Source of the DNA: Amycolatopsis sp. 195334CR
GTDB lineage: Bacteria; Actinomycetota; Actinomycetes; Mycobacteriales; Pseudonocardiaceae
DNA length: 64,000 nt
Assembly (NCBI RefSeq): GCF_017309385.1
Contig: NZ_JAFJMJ010000004.1
Span: forward strand, 434,001 to 498,000
Direction of reading: 5' to 3'
Shown: in pieces, positions 8,514-17,506 of the stretch
Numbering within the stretch: the stretch's first letter is position 1
Layout of the letters: every line of letters begins with the position of its first letter
The notes under the pieces: model-generated
What the model was told of the DNA's origin: nothing
Seen by the model: the letters and a program-made list of their open reading frames with translations, nothing else
The model's database searches: none
Translations under genes and position numbers: made by a program

Positions 8514-9276
8514 TCAGGTAGTAGTCCAGCAGGCCGTCGGTGTAGGTGCGGAGGAAGTTCCGCGGCCAGTCGTCGGCGTGGATGGTGTTCGCGATCCACC
8601 GGTCGTAGCCCGCCCAGACGTGTTCGCCGATGGAGCGCACCGAGATCCCGGTGAACCCCGTCGAGGCGAGCGTGTCCGCGAAGGCCTCGATCGGGTGAGC
8701 CACGTCCAGCCCTTCGGCGAAGGAGTGGAGCAGGGCGTTGATCTCGTCGTCGTGCCCGGGGTGCGGCGCGAAGAAGGTGGACACCGCCAGCCTGCCGCCC
8801 GGCGGGAGCACCCTCGCCGCTTCGCGCGCGAACTCCTCCAGCGACGGGAAGTGCTGCGCGGCCTCGACCGAATACACGCGGTCGACCGTCGAATCGGGGA
8901 AGGGCAACGACGCGGCCGTGCCGAGCCGGAACTCCAGGCCGTCGGGAAGCGGCGAGTTCCCGCGGGCCGCGCGTTCCACCTGTGCCGGGTGCGCGTCCAC
9001 GCCGCACACCGAGTGGGGCCCGAACTCCCGCAGGGCCAAGGCGCACCCGAGTCCGCGGCCGCAACCGACCTCGACCAGCCGGGCGCCCTCCTCGATCTCG
9101 GCGGCTCGCAGCACCAGGCGGTAGAGGTCCTCCTGGCTGCGCACCCGATCCGCCTCGCCGAGTGACCCGCCGGGGTCGATCCCGGCCCAGTAGCCGAAGT
9201 TGATGAACCCGCCCGCGAAGCACGGGTTCCGGCTGAGATCCTTCGTCCCGTAAAGCCTGTCGAGTGACGGCGGCAT
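8494..9276 (-). CDS. Class I SAM-dependent methyltransferase (Methyltransf_11/25 type)
   Basis: Methyltransferase of 260 residues. SAM-binding motif I is LVEVGCGRGLGCALAL, the acidic ribose-binding segment is GVDAHPAQ, and motif IV is VYSVEAAQHFPSLEEF, as in C- or O-methyltransferases of small molecules. Post-motif LPPGGRLAVSTFFAP is standard. The N-terminal FINFGYWAGIDPGGS resembles the cap of sterol/gamma-tocopherol-type enzymes. The 3' end overlaps the sigma-factor gene by 20 nt in a convergent arrangement. Substrate unknown. Confidence 0.87.
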   Translation of the reverse strand: MPPSLDRLYGTKDLSRNPCFAGGFINFGYWAGIDPGGSLGEADRVRSQEDLYRLVLRAAEIEEGARLVEVGCGRGLGCALALREFGPHSVCGVDAHPAQVERAARGNSPLPDGLEFRLGTAASLPFPDSTVDRVYSVEAAQHFPSLEEFAREAARVLPPGGRLAVSTFFAPHPGHDDEINALLHSFAEGLDVAHPIEAFADTLASTGFTGISVRSIGEHVWAGYDRWIANTIHADDWPRNFLRTYTDGLLDYYLITARTP

Positions 9277-9347
9277 GACCCCAAGCCTACGCCGCCCGCC
9301 GGGATGTCGGACCGGGATTGTCGGTGGTCACGGGTAAGTTCTGTGCC

Positions 9348-11333
9348 GTGGAAGCTCGCGAACGCATCGAAGAACTCGCCGATCGGATCGTCGTGCTGCG
9401 CGACGCCTACTACCGGGGTTCCCCGGAGGTGGCGGACGCCGAGTACGACGCGATCGAGGACGAGCTGCGCGGGCTGATCGCGGCCAACCCCGAGCTGACC
9501 CCCGACCCGAACCCGCTGGACCAGGTGGGCGCGCCCGCGGTGCTGCACGCCCCGATCCGGCACTCGCGGCCGATGCTCTCGCTGGACAAGGCGACCCAGC
9601 CCGAGCAGGTCGCCGCCTTTTTCGACCGCTTCCCCGGCCAGCCGGTGGTGGTGATGCCGAAGCTGGACGGGCTGTCGCTGGCCGTCGTCTACGAGAACGG
9701 GCGGCTGGCCAGGGCGATCACCCGCGGTGACGGCACCACCGGCGACGACGTGACCATGCTGGTCCGCGCGCTGACCGACGGCATCCCGGACCGGGTGGAC
9801 GCGGCGGGCCGGGTCGAGGTGCGCGGCGAGGCGGTCATGCTGCGCTCCACCTTCACCGCCTACAACACCGCCCACCCGGACAAACCGCTGATCAACCCGC
9901 GCAACGCGGCCGCGGGCACGCTGCGCGCCAAGGACCCGGCCACGGTCGCCGGGCGGAACCTGCGCTTCTTCGCTTTCGACCTGTACTCCGACATCGCCGA
10001 GGCCGACCTGGGCAGCGCGCTGCACGCGCTCGGCTTCACCGCCGCCGAGATGCGCCGCTGCGCGAGCGCGGAGGAGGCGCAGGCGGTGATCGCCGAGATC
10101 GAGCGGCAGCGCAACGAACTGGACTACGACCTCGACGGCGCCGTGCTGCGGCTGGCCGATCGGGACGCCTACGCCGCCGCCGGGACGCGGTCGGCCTCGC
10201 CGCGGGGCGCGCTGGCGTACAAGTTCGCCGCCGAGGAGAAGACCACCGTGCTGGCCGACGTGGTCTGGGACGTCGGCAAGACCGGCAAGATCGCGCCGGT
10301 CGCGTGGCTGGAGCCGGTTTTTGTCGGCGGCACCACGGTCAGCCGCGCGACGCTGGCCAACCAGGAGGTGATCCGCGCCCGTGGCATCAAGATCGGCGAC
10401 ACGGTGCTGGTGCGCCGCGCCGGTGACGTGATCCCGTTCGTGGCCGGGGTGCTCGACGCCTCGAAGCGCACCGGGGCCGAGCGCGAGATCGTGCCGCCGG
10501 CCGAGTGCCCGTCGTGCGCGCAGCCGCTGACCGAACAGGGCAACAGCCGGGAACTGTTCTGCACCAACGTGGCCTGCCCGGCGCAGACCGTGCGGCGGCT
10601 GATCCACTGGGCTTCGCGCGCGGCCGCGGACATCGACGCCATCGGCGGGGTGTGGATCGAACGGCTGGCCGAGGCGGGCATTCTCGAGCACCCGTCGGAC
10701 TTCTACCAGCTGACCAAGGAGCGCTTGCTGGAGTTCGAGCGCATCGGCGAGGTCTCGGCCACCCGGATGATCGAGTCGATCGACGCGAGCCGTCAGGTCG
10801 GGCTGCGGCGAGCGCTGATCGGACTGGCCATTCCGATGGCTTCGGAGGGCACGGCCGCGCGCCTGTGCCGGGCCGGCTTCCCGTCACTGGAGGCGGTGGC
10901 CGACGCCGGGGTCGACGGGCTGGTCGCGGTGGAGGACATCGGGCCGAAGGTCGCCGCTTCGCTGATCGAACACCTCACCCGGCTGCGGCCGGAACTGGAG
11001 CGGTTGCGGGAGCGCGGGGTGTCGCTGGACGTGCGCGAGGAGGACCTGCCCCCGGTCGTGGCGGCCGGCGCGCCGCTGGCCGGGAAGACGGTCGTGGTCA
11101 CCGGCGCGATCAGCGATCCGCGGTCCGGTGAGAAGGTCGCGCGCCCGACTTTCCAGCGGTTGTGCGAGAAGGCGGGCGCGACCATCGCGTCCTCGGTTTC
11201 GGCGAGCACGGACCTGCTCATCACCGGGGCCGAGGTCGGGGCCGCGAAGCTCACCAAGGCCGAGAAGCACGGCGTCGAGGTCGTCGACCAGGGCGAGATC
11301 TGGCAGCAGCTGATCGCGGCGGCAGTGGTCTGA
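9348..11333 (+). CDS. ligA-like: NAD-dependent DNA ligase, LigA type, diverged (probably accessory)
   Basis: LigA enzymes seal DNA nicks using NAD+. All domains are present: domain Ia at about residues 1-65, adenylation domain with the nucleophile in PKLDG (Lys105), OB fold with IKIGDTVLVRRAGDVIPFV, a four-Cys zinc finger (CPSC ... CTNVACPAQ), HhH repeats and a C-terminal BRCT domain. It is divergent from canonical LigA: no histidine occurs in the Ia segment before AYYRG, where one is normally conserved for NMN binding, and the Glu usually found two residues before the catalytic Lys is Met. The BRCT contains an unusual DPRSGEKVARPTFQR stretch. A second, accessory ligase is therefore likely. 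I chose GTG 9348 (MEARERIEEL); TTG 9318 is an alternative. Confidence 0.88.
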   Translation: MEARERIEELADRIVVLRDAYYRGSPEVADAEYDAIEDELRGLIAANPELTPDPNPLDQVGAPAVLHAPIRHSRPMLSLDKATQPEQVAAFFDRFPGQPVVVMPKLDGLSLAVVYENGRLARAITRGDGTTGDDVTMLVRALTDGIPDRVDAAGRVEVRGEAVMLRSTFTAYNTAHPDKPLINPRNAAAGTLRAKDPATVAGRNLRFFAFDLYSDIAEADLGSALHALGFTAAEMRRCASAEEAQAVIAEIERQRNELDYDLDGAVLRLADRDAYAAAGTRSASPRGALAYKFAAEEKTTVLADVVWDVGKTGKIAPVAWLEPVFVGGTTVSRATLANQEVIRARGIKIGDTVLVRRAGDVIPFVAGVLDASKRTGAEREIVPPAECPSCAQPLTEQGNSRELFCTNVACPAQTVRRLIHWASRAAADIDAIGGVWIERLAEAGILEHPSDFYQLTKERLLEFERIGEVSATRMIESIDASRQVGLRRALIGLAIPMASEGTAARLCRAGFPSLEAVADAGVDGLVAVEDIGPKVAASLIEHLTRLRPELERLRERGVSLDVREEDLPPVVAAGAPLAGKTVVVTGAISDPRSGEKVARPTFQRLCEKAGATIASSVSASTDLLITGAEVGAAKLTKAEKHGVEVVDQGEIWQQLIAAAVV

Positions 11334-11483
11334 GGAACGAGGACCGCCCGTTCTCCACCGCGACGTACATCATGCACCGGTCGCCCGTGGTGTCCACGCC
11401 GCGAGCAAGCGGTCCCGCCGATGAGTTCTGGTCGTGCCGCTGGTCTGTACCGGTGACAGCGCAACACAGCTCAGGAGGACCGG

Positions 11484-11816
11484 ATGCCGATCACGCGCAT
11501 GCTCGCCCAAGCCACCGTCACCGATCTCGACGCGGCTCTGCCCTGGTACACGACGCTCTTCGGACGCGCGCCGGACGCCCGCCCGATGGAAGGGCTGGCC
11601 GAATGGCACCTCACCGCGACCTTCGGCCTCCAGGTGTGGGCCGAACCGGCGCGGGCGGGCCGCTGCACCGTGGTATTGGACGAAGCCGACCTCGACGAAC
11701 GGGCCGCCGAACTGGACCGGGCGGGCATCGGCCACCCCGGCCCCGAGCAGGCCAGCTCATCCCGGATCCTCCGGCTCACCGACCCCGACGGCAACCGGAT
11801 CGTGTTCACCGGCTGA
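11484..11816 (+). CDS. VOC/glyoxalase-fold protein
   Basis: Small protein of 110 residues with one VOC (glyoxalase/bleomycin-resistance) module: a beta-alpha-beta-beta-beta pattern starting ATVTDLDAALPWYTTLFGR and ending in LRLTDPDGNRIVFTG, the classic VOC terminus. AGGAGG precedes the ATG. The first-position metal ligand is not obvious (ATVTD rather than a His), so it may bind rather than turn over a ligand. It stands alone 150 nt after the ligase gene and is probably transcribed from its own promoter in that gap. Confidence 0.85.
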   Translation: MPITRMLAQATVTDLDAALPWYTTLFGRAPDARPMEGLAEWHLTATFGLQVWAEPARAGRCTVVLDEADLDERAAELDRAGIGHPGPEQASSSRILRLTDPDGNRIVFTG

Positions 11817-11836
11817 CCGGCCTCACCCGCTGAGGC

Positions 11837-12649
11837 TCAGTCGGTCGCGGTCGCCCTGGTGAGGAGCGAGAACATGGCCTCGTCGAACGACGCGGGCCGT
11901 TGCAGCGGGGCGAAATGGCTGACACCGGCCAAAATGGACAGTTCGGCACCCGGGATCGTGCGGGCCAGGTACTCGGCGTGGGACCGCTCGATGAACTCGT
12001 CGTGTTCGGCGTGGACGATGGTGACGGGCACCCGGATCCACGCCAGGTCCTGCGCGCCGTAGTCGGGCTGGCTCCGCTGCATGCGGGTGACCGCGTCCAC
12101 CAGCGCCTTGAACTCGTCCGGCGTCTCCGACAGCTCGGCGTAGTCCCGCTCGTGCCGGGCGAAACAGCGGTCGACCACCGGCGTCGGGTGGAACTCCTTG
12201 GTACCGCTGGGATCCATGTTGCAGCCGAAGAACAACACCCCGGTCACCCGCTCGGGCGCGTGCCTGGCCAGAACGAGCGCGGTGGCCGCCCCGTCGCTCC
12301 ACCCGACGAACGCGGCGCTGGGCACCCGCAGGGCGTCCAGCACGGCGAGCACGTCGGAGGCCAGCAGGTCGTAGGTGTACGGCCGGTCGTCGCGGGTGCT
12401 GCGGCCGTGGCCGCGGCTGTCCACCGCGATCACCCGGTACCCGGCCGCGACCAGCGCCGGGACCTGGTGCCCCCAGTTGCCGCTGTGGCCGAGACCGCCG
12501 TGCAACAGCACCACCGGCGGCCCGTCACCGTAGGCCGCGTACCACACGCGGGCGCCGGAGTGCGGGACGTGGCCCTGCTCGGTGGCTTCGGGCAGGGGAG
12601 GCGCGCCGTCGGCTTCGAACCGGATCAGGTCGTCGTCATGAGTGGGCAT
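11837..12649 (-). CDS. Alpha/beta-fold hydrolase
   Basis: Hydrolase of 270 residues with a complete predicted triad: nucleophile Ser118 in FVGWSDGAA, an acid in VHAEHDEF and His in GVSHFAPLQRP; the oxyanion loop is LLHGGLGHSGNW. This fits the epoxide-hydrolase/haloperoxidase-like subgroup of esterases. I take the ATG at 12649, since the codons upstream of it have no family resemblance. It lies 28 nt downstream of the response-regulator gene on the same strand and may be co-transcribed with it. Substrate unknown. Confidence 0.87.
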   Translation of the reverse strand: MPTHDDDLIRFEADGAPPLPEATEQGHVPHSGARVWYAAYGDGPPVVLLHGGLGHSGNWGHQVPALVAAGYRVIAVDSRGHGRSTRDDRPYTYDLLASDVLAVLDALRVPSAAFVGWSDGAATALVLARHAPERVTGVLFFGCNMDPSGTKEFHPTPVVDRCFARHERDYAELSETPDEFKALVDAVTRMQRSQPDYGAQDLAWIRVPVTIVHAEHDEFIERSHAEYLARTIPGAELSILAGVSHFAPLQRPASFDEAMFSLLTRATATD

Positions 12650-12677
12650 CGAGCCCAGGCTTCCACACCACGCACGG

Positions 12678-13280
12678 TCACAACCAGTCGTGCTCGCGGG
12701 CGTAGCGGGCGGCCTCGTGCCGGGTGCGGGTCTGGGTCTTCTGCATCGCGTTCGACAGGTAGTTGCGGACCGTGCCCTCGGCGAGGTGGAGCTGCACGGC
12801 GATGTCGGCGACCGAGTACCCCTCACCGGTCACCCGCAGCACGTCGAGTTCGCGGTCGGTGAGCGGGCAGTCGTCGACCACGGCGAGCGCGGAGACGTCC
12901 GGGTCGATCCACCGCTTGCCGCCGTGCAGCGTCCTGATCACCGAGGTGATGTGCGCCGGTTCCGCGGACTTGCTGACAAAACCCTGCACGCCGAGCTTCA
13001 GCGCCTTGCGCAGCACACCGGGCTTGGCGTGCCGGGTGAGCATCAGGATCACCTGCTCCGGCCGCTCCCGCCGGATCTCCGCGACCGCGCCGAGCCCGTC
13101 CACACCGGGCATCTCCAGGTCGATGACCAGCACGTCCGGCTGGTGCCGCAGGGTGGCTTCGATGGCGGTGGCCCCGTCCTCGGCCTCGGCGAGCACGGTG
13201 ATCTCCCCTTCGAGCGGGAGCAGCGCGGCCAGTGCCTTGCGGAGCAGCGCTTCGTCGTCGGCGAGCACCACCGTGGTCAT
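12678..13280 (-). CDS. NarL/LuxR-family response regulator (DesR-like)
   Basis: Two-domain response regulator of 200 residues. The receiver has the acidic pair (LADDE), phospho-acceptor Asp54 in LVIDLEMPG and Lys104 in GFVSKS. A LuxR-type HTH follows (PLTDRELDVLRVTGEGYSVA, then TVRNYLSNAMQKTQTR). It overlaps the histidine-kinase gene by 4 nt, so the pair is translationally coupled. Closest in style to DesR-type membrane-stress regulators common in actinomycetes. Confidence 0.94.
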   Translation of the reverse strand: MTTVVLADDEALLRKALAALLPLEGEITVLAEAEDGATAIEATLRHQPDVLVIDLEMPGVDGLGAVAEIRRERPEQVILMLTRHAKPGVLRKALKLGVQGFVSKSAEPAHITSVIRTLHGGKRWIDPDVSALAVVDDCPLTDRELDVLRVTGEGYSVADIAVQLHLAEGTVRNYLSNAMQKTQTRTRHEAARYAREHDWL

Positions 13281-14404
13281 CGGTCCTCCGGGCGGTCGTG
13301 CGGGAATGCCGCGGCGGTCAGGAAACTCCCGTCGTGCTGCTCCACCGTCAGCTCGCCGCCGTTGCCGGCAAGGCGCTGCCGCAGCGTGGCGAGCCCGCTC
13401 AGCGCGGGCACCGGGCCCTCGGGCGCGCCGTCGTTGACGATGGTGATGCCCGACTTCGACAGGGTGATCCGCACCTGCCCGGCCTGGGCGTGGCGCAGGA
13501 TGTTCGTGGTGGTCTCGCGCAGGACCTGGCCGAGCAGTTCGCCGGCACCGGTGTCCACGGTGTCCACATCGGCCTCGCGGTGCACGCGCACGCGGATCCC
13601 GGCGGCCTCGAAGAGGTTCTTCGCGTTCTCCAGCTCCGCGGACAGGTTGAGCCTGCGGTGCGCGTAGGCGAGTTCCTTGGTCTGGGTGATGGTGTCGGCG
13701 ACCAGCGCGTGGATCTCGCGCAGCTCCTCCTCGGCGCGCCCGGCGTCGGTGCGCACGAGCCGCTGGGCCAGCGCCACCTTGAGCTTCACCACGTGCAGGG
13801 TGTGGCCCTGGATGTCATGCAGGTCGCTGGCGAACCGGATCCGCTCCCGCGCCACGGCGAGCTCCGCCTCCCGATCCCGCGACTCCTCCAGATCCCGGAC
13901 GACGTCGTAGAACCGCTTGTTGGGGAACATCAGCCCGGTGATCACCGCGGTGATCCCGGCCGGGAGCAGGGCGAACCGGAACAGCTCGGCGAGCGCGTCC
14001 TCGTGCGCCACCAGCAACCGCGCCACGCCCACCGCGGCCACGTAGGCGACCAGCCCGACGGCCGCCGCGCCCCGGCGGCCGGGGAGCCGGGAGACCACCA
14101 GCGAACCCACCGACGCGATGCTGAAGAACGCCGTGCCCGCGCCCGGCCCGAGCACCCCGTACGGCCACACCACGGCGGCGACCACCAGGCACGGGATCGC
14201 CACCGGGAACAGGGCGCCCATCGTCCACCGCACGAAGGTCACCACGACCGCGACCACCCCGAGGCCCAGCACGACGACGTCGAGCCAGCTCTGGGCGTCG
14301 AAGGCCACGGTGAACACGCCGGCCGCGACGATCGGCGGCAGCATCATGGTGAGGTTGAGGTGCCGCAGCCGTCCCCGCGTCTCCTCCGTCCCACCCTCGC
14401 TCAT
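13277..14404 (-). CDS. Sensor histidine kinase (HisKA_3/DesK-like)
   Basis: Membrane kinase of 375 residues: about five or six N-terminal hydrophobic helices up to residue 160, then a dimerisation/phosphotransfer helix with His196 in FASDLHDIQGHTLH, and a short HATPase_c domain (LGQVLRETTTNILRHA, then GLATLRQRL). The lack of any extracellular sensor domain suggests it senses the membrane itself or a membrane ligand. It is first in the operon, followed by its response regulator. The divergent gene is a secreted peptidase-like hydrolase, a possible target. Confidence 0.93.
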   Translation of the reverse strand: MSEGGTEETRGRLRHLNLTMMLPPIVAAGVFTVAFDAQSWLDVVVLGLGVVAVVVTFVRWTMGALFPVAIPCLVVAAVVWPYGVLGPGAGTAFFSIASVGSLVVSRLPGRRGAAAVGLVAYVAAVGVARLLVAHEDALAELFRFALLPAGITAVITGLMFPNKRFYDVVRDLEESRDREAELAVARERIRFASDLHDIQGHTLHVVKLKVALAQRLVRTDAGRAEEELREIHALVADTITQTKELAYAHRRLNLSAELENAKNLFEAAGIRVRVHREADVDTVDTGAGELLGQVLRETTTNILRHAQAGQVRITLSKSGITIVNDGAPEGPVPALSGLATLRQRLAGNGGELTVEQHDGSFLTAAAFPHDRPEDR

Positions 14405-14438
14405 GAGTCCATTGTGGGCGATCCGGCCGGGCGCACCA

Positions 14439-14453
14439 GTGACACCGCGTCAC
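14439..14453. promoter_or_regulatory. Inverted repeat GTGAC-N5-GTCAC (candidate operator)
   Basis: A perfect 5-bp inverted repeat with a 5-nt spacer lies between the divergent histidine-kinase and hydrolase genes, 35 nt upstream of the kinase start. NarL-type regulators bind such short dyads, so it may be an autoregulatory site. The short arms make chance occurrence possible. Confidence 0.3.
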
Positions 14454-14536
14454 ACGTTCACCCCAAAGAACGTCATCTCCGGAACATGACGTGGTCGCAC
14501 TGGCCGGGCCCGGCGCCCGCTGCTGTGATCAGTGCC

Positions 14537-15985
14537 ATGGCATTGCGGAAATCGTTGCTGCCCGTACTGGTCACCGCCCTGGCCGCGTCGCTGGTTGCGG
14601 GTGTGCCCGCCGCCGTGGCGGACACGCCGAGCTGGGGCGAATGCCCGGCCGACGCGGCCAGACCGGGCCTGGAATGCGCCACGATCGACGTCCCGCTGGA
14701 CTACCGCGATCCGGGCGGGCGCACCATCGAGGTGGCGATCTCACGCCTGGCCAGCGCCAACCCGGACAAGCGCCGCGGCGTGCTGCTGACCAACACCGGC
14801 GGACCCGGCGGCGAGGGCCTGCTCTTCCCGGCCATCCTGCGCGACAACCTCAAGCTTCCGCGGGAAGTGCTGGACAGTTACGACGTGATCGGGATGGACC
14901 CGCGCGGCGTCGGCCACAGCACCCCGGTCACCTGCGACCTGAAGCCCGAGCAGTGGTTCACCAACATCCCGCTGTACGCGCGGAACCCGGCCGACGTCAC
15001 CGCGCAGGCCGACCAGGCGAAGGTGGTCGCGGCGCAGTGCGGTTCGTCGGCGTCGGCGCCGCTGCTGCCGCACATCACCACCGCGAACACCGCGCGGGAC
15101 CTCGACCGGGTCCGCGAGGCGCTGGGGGAGTCCACAGTGTCCTACTTCGGCATCTCCTACGGCACCTACCTCGGATCGGTGTACACCACGTTGTTCCCGG
15201 ACCGCAGCGACCGGATCCTGATCGACAGCGCGACCGGCCCGGACGGCTGGGACGCCGGGTTCACGCGGATGTTCGGCGAGGGGTTCGCGGACCGCTTCCC
15301 GGACTTCGCGGAGTTCGCCGCCGCGCACCCCGAATACGGGCTGGGCACCACACCGCGGCAGGTGACCGCGAAGTACTTCGAACTCGCCGCGCGGCTGGAC
15401 GCCACGCCGAGCCCGGAGGGCGTGAACGGCCAGTTGTTCCGCCAGCTCGCCTTCTCCAAGTTCTACTACGACCACGAGTTCCCCAGCCTGGCCGAGACCT
15501 GGCAGGCACTCGACACCGGGAAACCGATCCCGGGGGCCGCGACCGCGAAGGCCGCGGCACCGGTCACGGACAACTACCTGGCCAGCCAGCTGCACGTGAT
15601 CTGCAACGACTCCGACTGGCCGGAGGCGGTCGGGCACTACCAGCGCAACGTCGCGATCGACCGGTTCCGCCACCCGATGTTCGGCGCCGCCGCGGCGAAC
15701 GTCACGCCGTGCGCGTTCTGGCCGTCCGAGCCGGTCGAACCGCCGGTGGAGATCGGCGAGGACGGCCCAGCCAACGTGCTGATCGTGCAGAACCTCCGCG
15801 ATCCGGCGACCCCGCTGTCCGGGGCGAAGAAACTGCGGCGGGCCTTCGGCGACCGGGCCCGCCTGGTCACCGCCGACCAGGGCGGCCACCTGGCCTACCT
15901 GTACCTGGACAACCGGTGCGCCAACGACCTCGCCACGAACTTCCTGCTCACCGGGCAGCGCCCGGCCCACGACCAAGCCTGCTGA
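14537..15985 (+). CDS. Secreted alpha/beta hydrolase, tripeptidyl-aminopeptidase (TAP) family
   Basis: Exported serine hydrolase of 482 residues. It starts with a Sec-type signal peptide (MALRKSLLPV, hydrophobic core, cleavage likely after AVA near residue 28). The catalytic site shows the nucleophile Ser207 in YFGISYGTYLG, an acid in QNLRDPATPL and His in DQGGHLAYL, inside the TAP-like C-terminal domain. The oxyanion segment is NTGGPGGEG. Family members release N-terminal di- or tripeptides outside the cell or cleave small esters. I use the ATG at 14537 because it begins the signal peptide; the long in-frame stretch upstream is antisense to the kinase and not coding. Confidence 0.9.
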   Translation: MALRKSLLPVLVTALAASLVAGVPAAVADTPSWGECPADAARPGLECATIDVPLDYRDPGGRTIEVAISRLASANPDKRRGVLLTNTGGPGGEGLLFPAILRDNLKLPREVLDSYDVIGMDPRGVGHSTPVTCDLKPEQWFTNIPLYARNPADVTAQADQAKVVAAQCGSSASAPLLPHITTANTARDLDRVREALGESTVSYFGISYGTYLGSVYTTLFPDRSDRILIDSATGPDGWDAGFTRMFGEGFADRFPDFAEFAAAHPEYGLGTTPRQVTAKYFELAARLDATPSPEGVNGQLFRQLAFSKFYYDHEFPSLAETWQALDTGKPIPGAATAKAAAPVTDNYLASQLHVICNDSDWPEAVGHYQRNVAIDRFRHPMFGAAAANVTPCAFWPSEPVEPPVEIGEDGPANVLIVQNLRDPATPLSGAKKLRRAFGDRARLVTADQGGHLAYLYLDNRCANDLATNFLLTGQRPAHDQAC

Positions 15986-16002
15986 CCACCGAAGGGGACA
16001 CC

Positions 16003-16677
16003 ATGACCGAACAACCGCTGATCGTCGAAGACCTGCTGCTGCTCATGCTCGACGACAAGTCCGGCACCCCGGCGGGCGCGGGCACGCTGCACTACGCGCT
16101 GGGTGGCGCGATGCTGGTCGAACTGGCGTTGCGCGGCCGGGTCGAGGACGACGGGAGCCGCGGGCTCGGCGGGCCCAAGGTGCTCGCCACGGGGGACGGC
16201 CCGCTCGGCGACCCCCTGCTGCAGGACGCCTACGACAAGGTCGCCGAGAAACCGCGGAGCGTGCAGTCGCTGCTGATGGCCATCGGCGGCGGCCTCTACA
16301 AACCGGTGATCGAACGGCTGCTGGAGCGCGGTTTCATCCGGCGCGAGCAGAAGCGGGTGCTGGGCCTGATCCCGCGCACCACCCTGCCCGTCGACGACGG
16401 TGAGTACGAAACCGAGCTGCGGCAACGGGTCCGGGCCGTGCTCGAAGACGGTGTGGACCCCGACGTGCGGACCGCGGCGGTGGTCGCGCTGCTCTCGTCG
16501 AGCGGCACGCTGCCTTCGCTGCACCCCACACCGAAGTGGTCGAGCAAGGTCTACCACCGCGGGAAGGAGTTCGAGGAGGGCAGCTGGGGCGCCTCGGCGG
16601 TGGGCACCGCGGTCACCCGCACGGCCACGGCGATCGCGGTGGCCAGCGCCACGGTCGTGGTCACCACGGTGACCTAG
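16003..16677 (+). CDS. GPP34/GOLPH3-domain protein
   Basis: Protein of 224 residues matching the GPP34 family: IVEDLLLLMLDDKSGTPAG at the start, the GGAMLVELALRGRV helix, and RERL-like ERLLERGFIRREQKR. In eukaryotes GOLPH3 binds phosphatidylinositol-4-phosphate on Golgi membranes. Bacterial copies are frequent in actinomycetes and of unknown function. A hydrophobic C-terminus (TATAIAVASATVVVTTVT) may associate with the membrane. It begins 17 nt after the TAP hydrolase and is probably co-transcribed with it. Its stop overlaps that of the convergent MerR gene (CTAG). Confidence 0.87.
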   Translation: MTEQPLIVEDLLLLMLDDKSGTPAGAGTLHYALGGAMLVELALRGRVEDDGSRGLGGPKVLATGDGPLGDPLLQDAYDKVAEKPRSVQSLLMAIGGGLYKPVIERLLERGFIRREQKRVLGLIPRTTLPVDDGEYETELRQRVRAVLEDGVDPDVRTAAVVALLSSSGTLPSLHPTPKWSSKVYHRGKEFEEGSWGASAVGTAVTRTATAIAVASATVVVTTVT

Positions 16678-17492
16678 GGCGGGTCCTCGGCCAGTTCGAG
16701 GCAGCGCAGGCGGGCCGGCGAGAGGTCGTAGGGCAGCTTGCCGGTGGCTTCGGCCGCGCTCATGGTGCGCTCGGCGGCCGGGGCCTCCCAGGTGTCGAAG
16801 AGCGCGTCCTCGTCCTTGTCCAGGCCGGATTCCTCGATGGCGGCGTGCAGGGCGTTTTCGAAGGCGCGCCGTTCGGCGGCCACCTGGGCCACCCGCGGGT
16901 CGTCGACCGCGACGCTGTCGTCGAGTGCCTCCTCGGCGGCGTCGACGCGGTCGGACTCCGCGCGCAAGGCGGGATTCGTGGCCAGGGCGAGAAAACGGGT
17001 GGCCTGGACCGCCGCGCCGAGCGGGCCGAAGATCCGTTCGGTGACCAGCAGGGTGTCCAGGTCGGCCTGCCGCAGGGAACCCTCGGGCACGCCCTTGAGG
17101 CGATCGGTGACCAGGGCGGAGAGCAGGCCCATCCGGCTGCCTTCGGCCCGCATCCGCTCCACGGCGGTCCGTTGCCGCCGCACCTCGGCCTCCTGCTCGG
17201 CCAGCGTCGCCGCCAGCCGGTCCAGGGTGCCGGTGATCTCGTCCTCGCTGGTGAAGGCGGCACTGCTGTCGTCGAGAGCGATCCCGGCGTCGGCCATCTT
17301 GCGGATCCACAGCAGGCGGATCAGGTCCTCGTATCGGTAGCGGCGGCGGTCGTCGCCGCCCCGCTCGGGCTCGGGGAGCAGGCCGATTTCGTGGTAGTGG
17401 CGGATCGCTCGCGGGGTGGTGCCGGTGAACGCCGCCGCGTCACCGATCTTGACCCGGTGGGGTGGCACGAAGGACGGATGCACGAGGTCCAT
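16674..17492 (-). CDS. MerR-family transcriptional regulator
   Basis: Regulator of 272 residues with an N-terminal MerR winged HTH (KIGDAAAFTGTTPRAIRHYH, EIGLLPEP, RRYRYEDLIRLLWIRKM), a coiled-coil dimer helix (about residues 85-120) and a long helical effector domain. No cysteines suited to metal sensing are visible, so the signal is more likely a small organic molecule. Targets are unknown. It overlaps the GPP34 stop codon in opposite orientation. Confidence 0.9.
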   Translation of the reverse strand: MDLVHPSFVPPHRVKIGDAAAFTGTTPRAIRHYHEIGLLPEPERGGDDRRRYRYEDLIRLLWIRKMADAGIALDDSSAAFTSEDEITGTLDRLAATLAEQEAEVRRQRTAVERMRAEGSRMGLLSALVTDRLKGVPEGSLRQADLDTLLVTERIFGPLGAAVQATRFLALATNPALRAESDRVDAAEEALDDSVAVDDPRVAQVAAERRAFENALHAAIEESGLDKDEDALFDTWEAPAAERTMSAAEATGKLPYDLSPARLRCLELAEDPP

Positions 17493-17506
17493 CGGACCAC
17501 ATGCCG

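Noticed and set aside
13232..14536. Long in-frame 5' extension of the TAP hydrolase gene, adding over 400 residues
   Set aside because: It is antisense to the histidine-kinase gene, has shadow-type composition, and the signal peptide at 14537 shows the true start.
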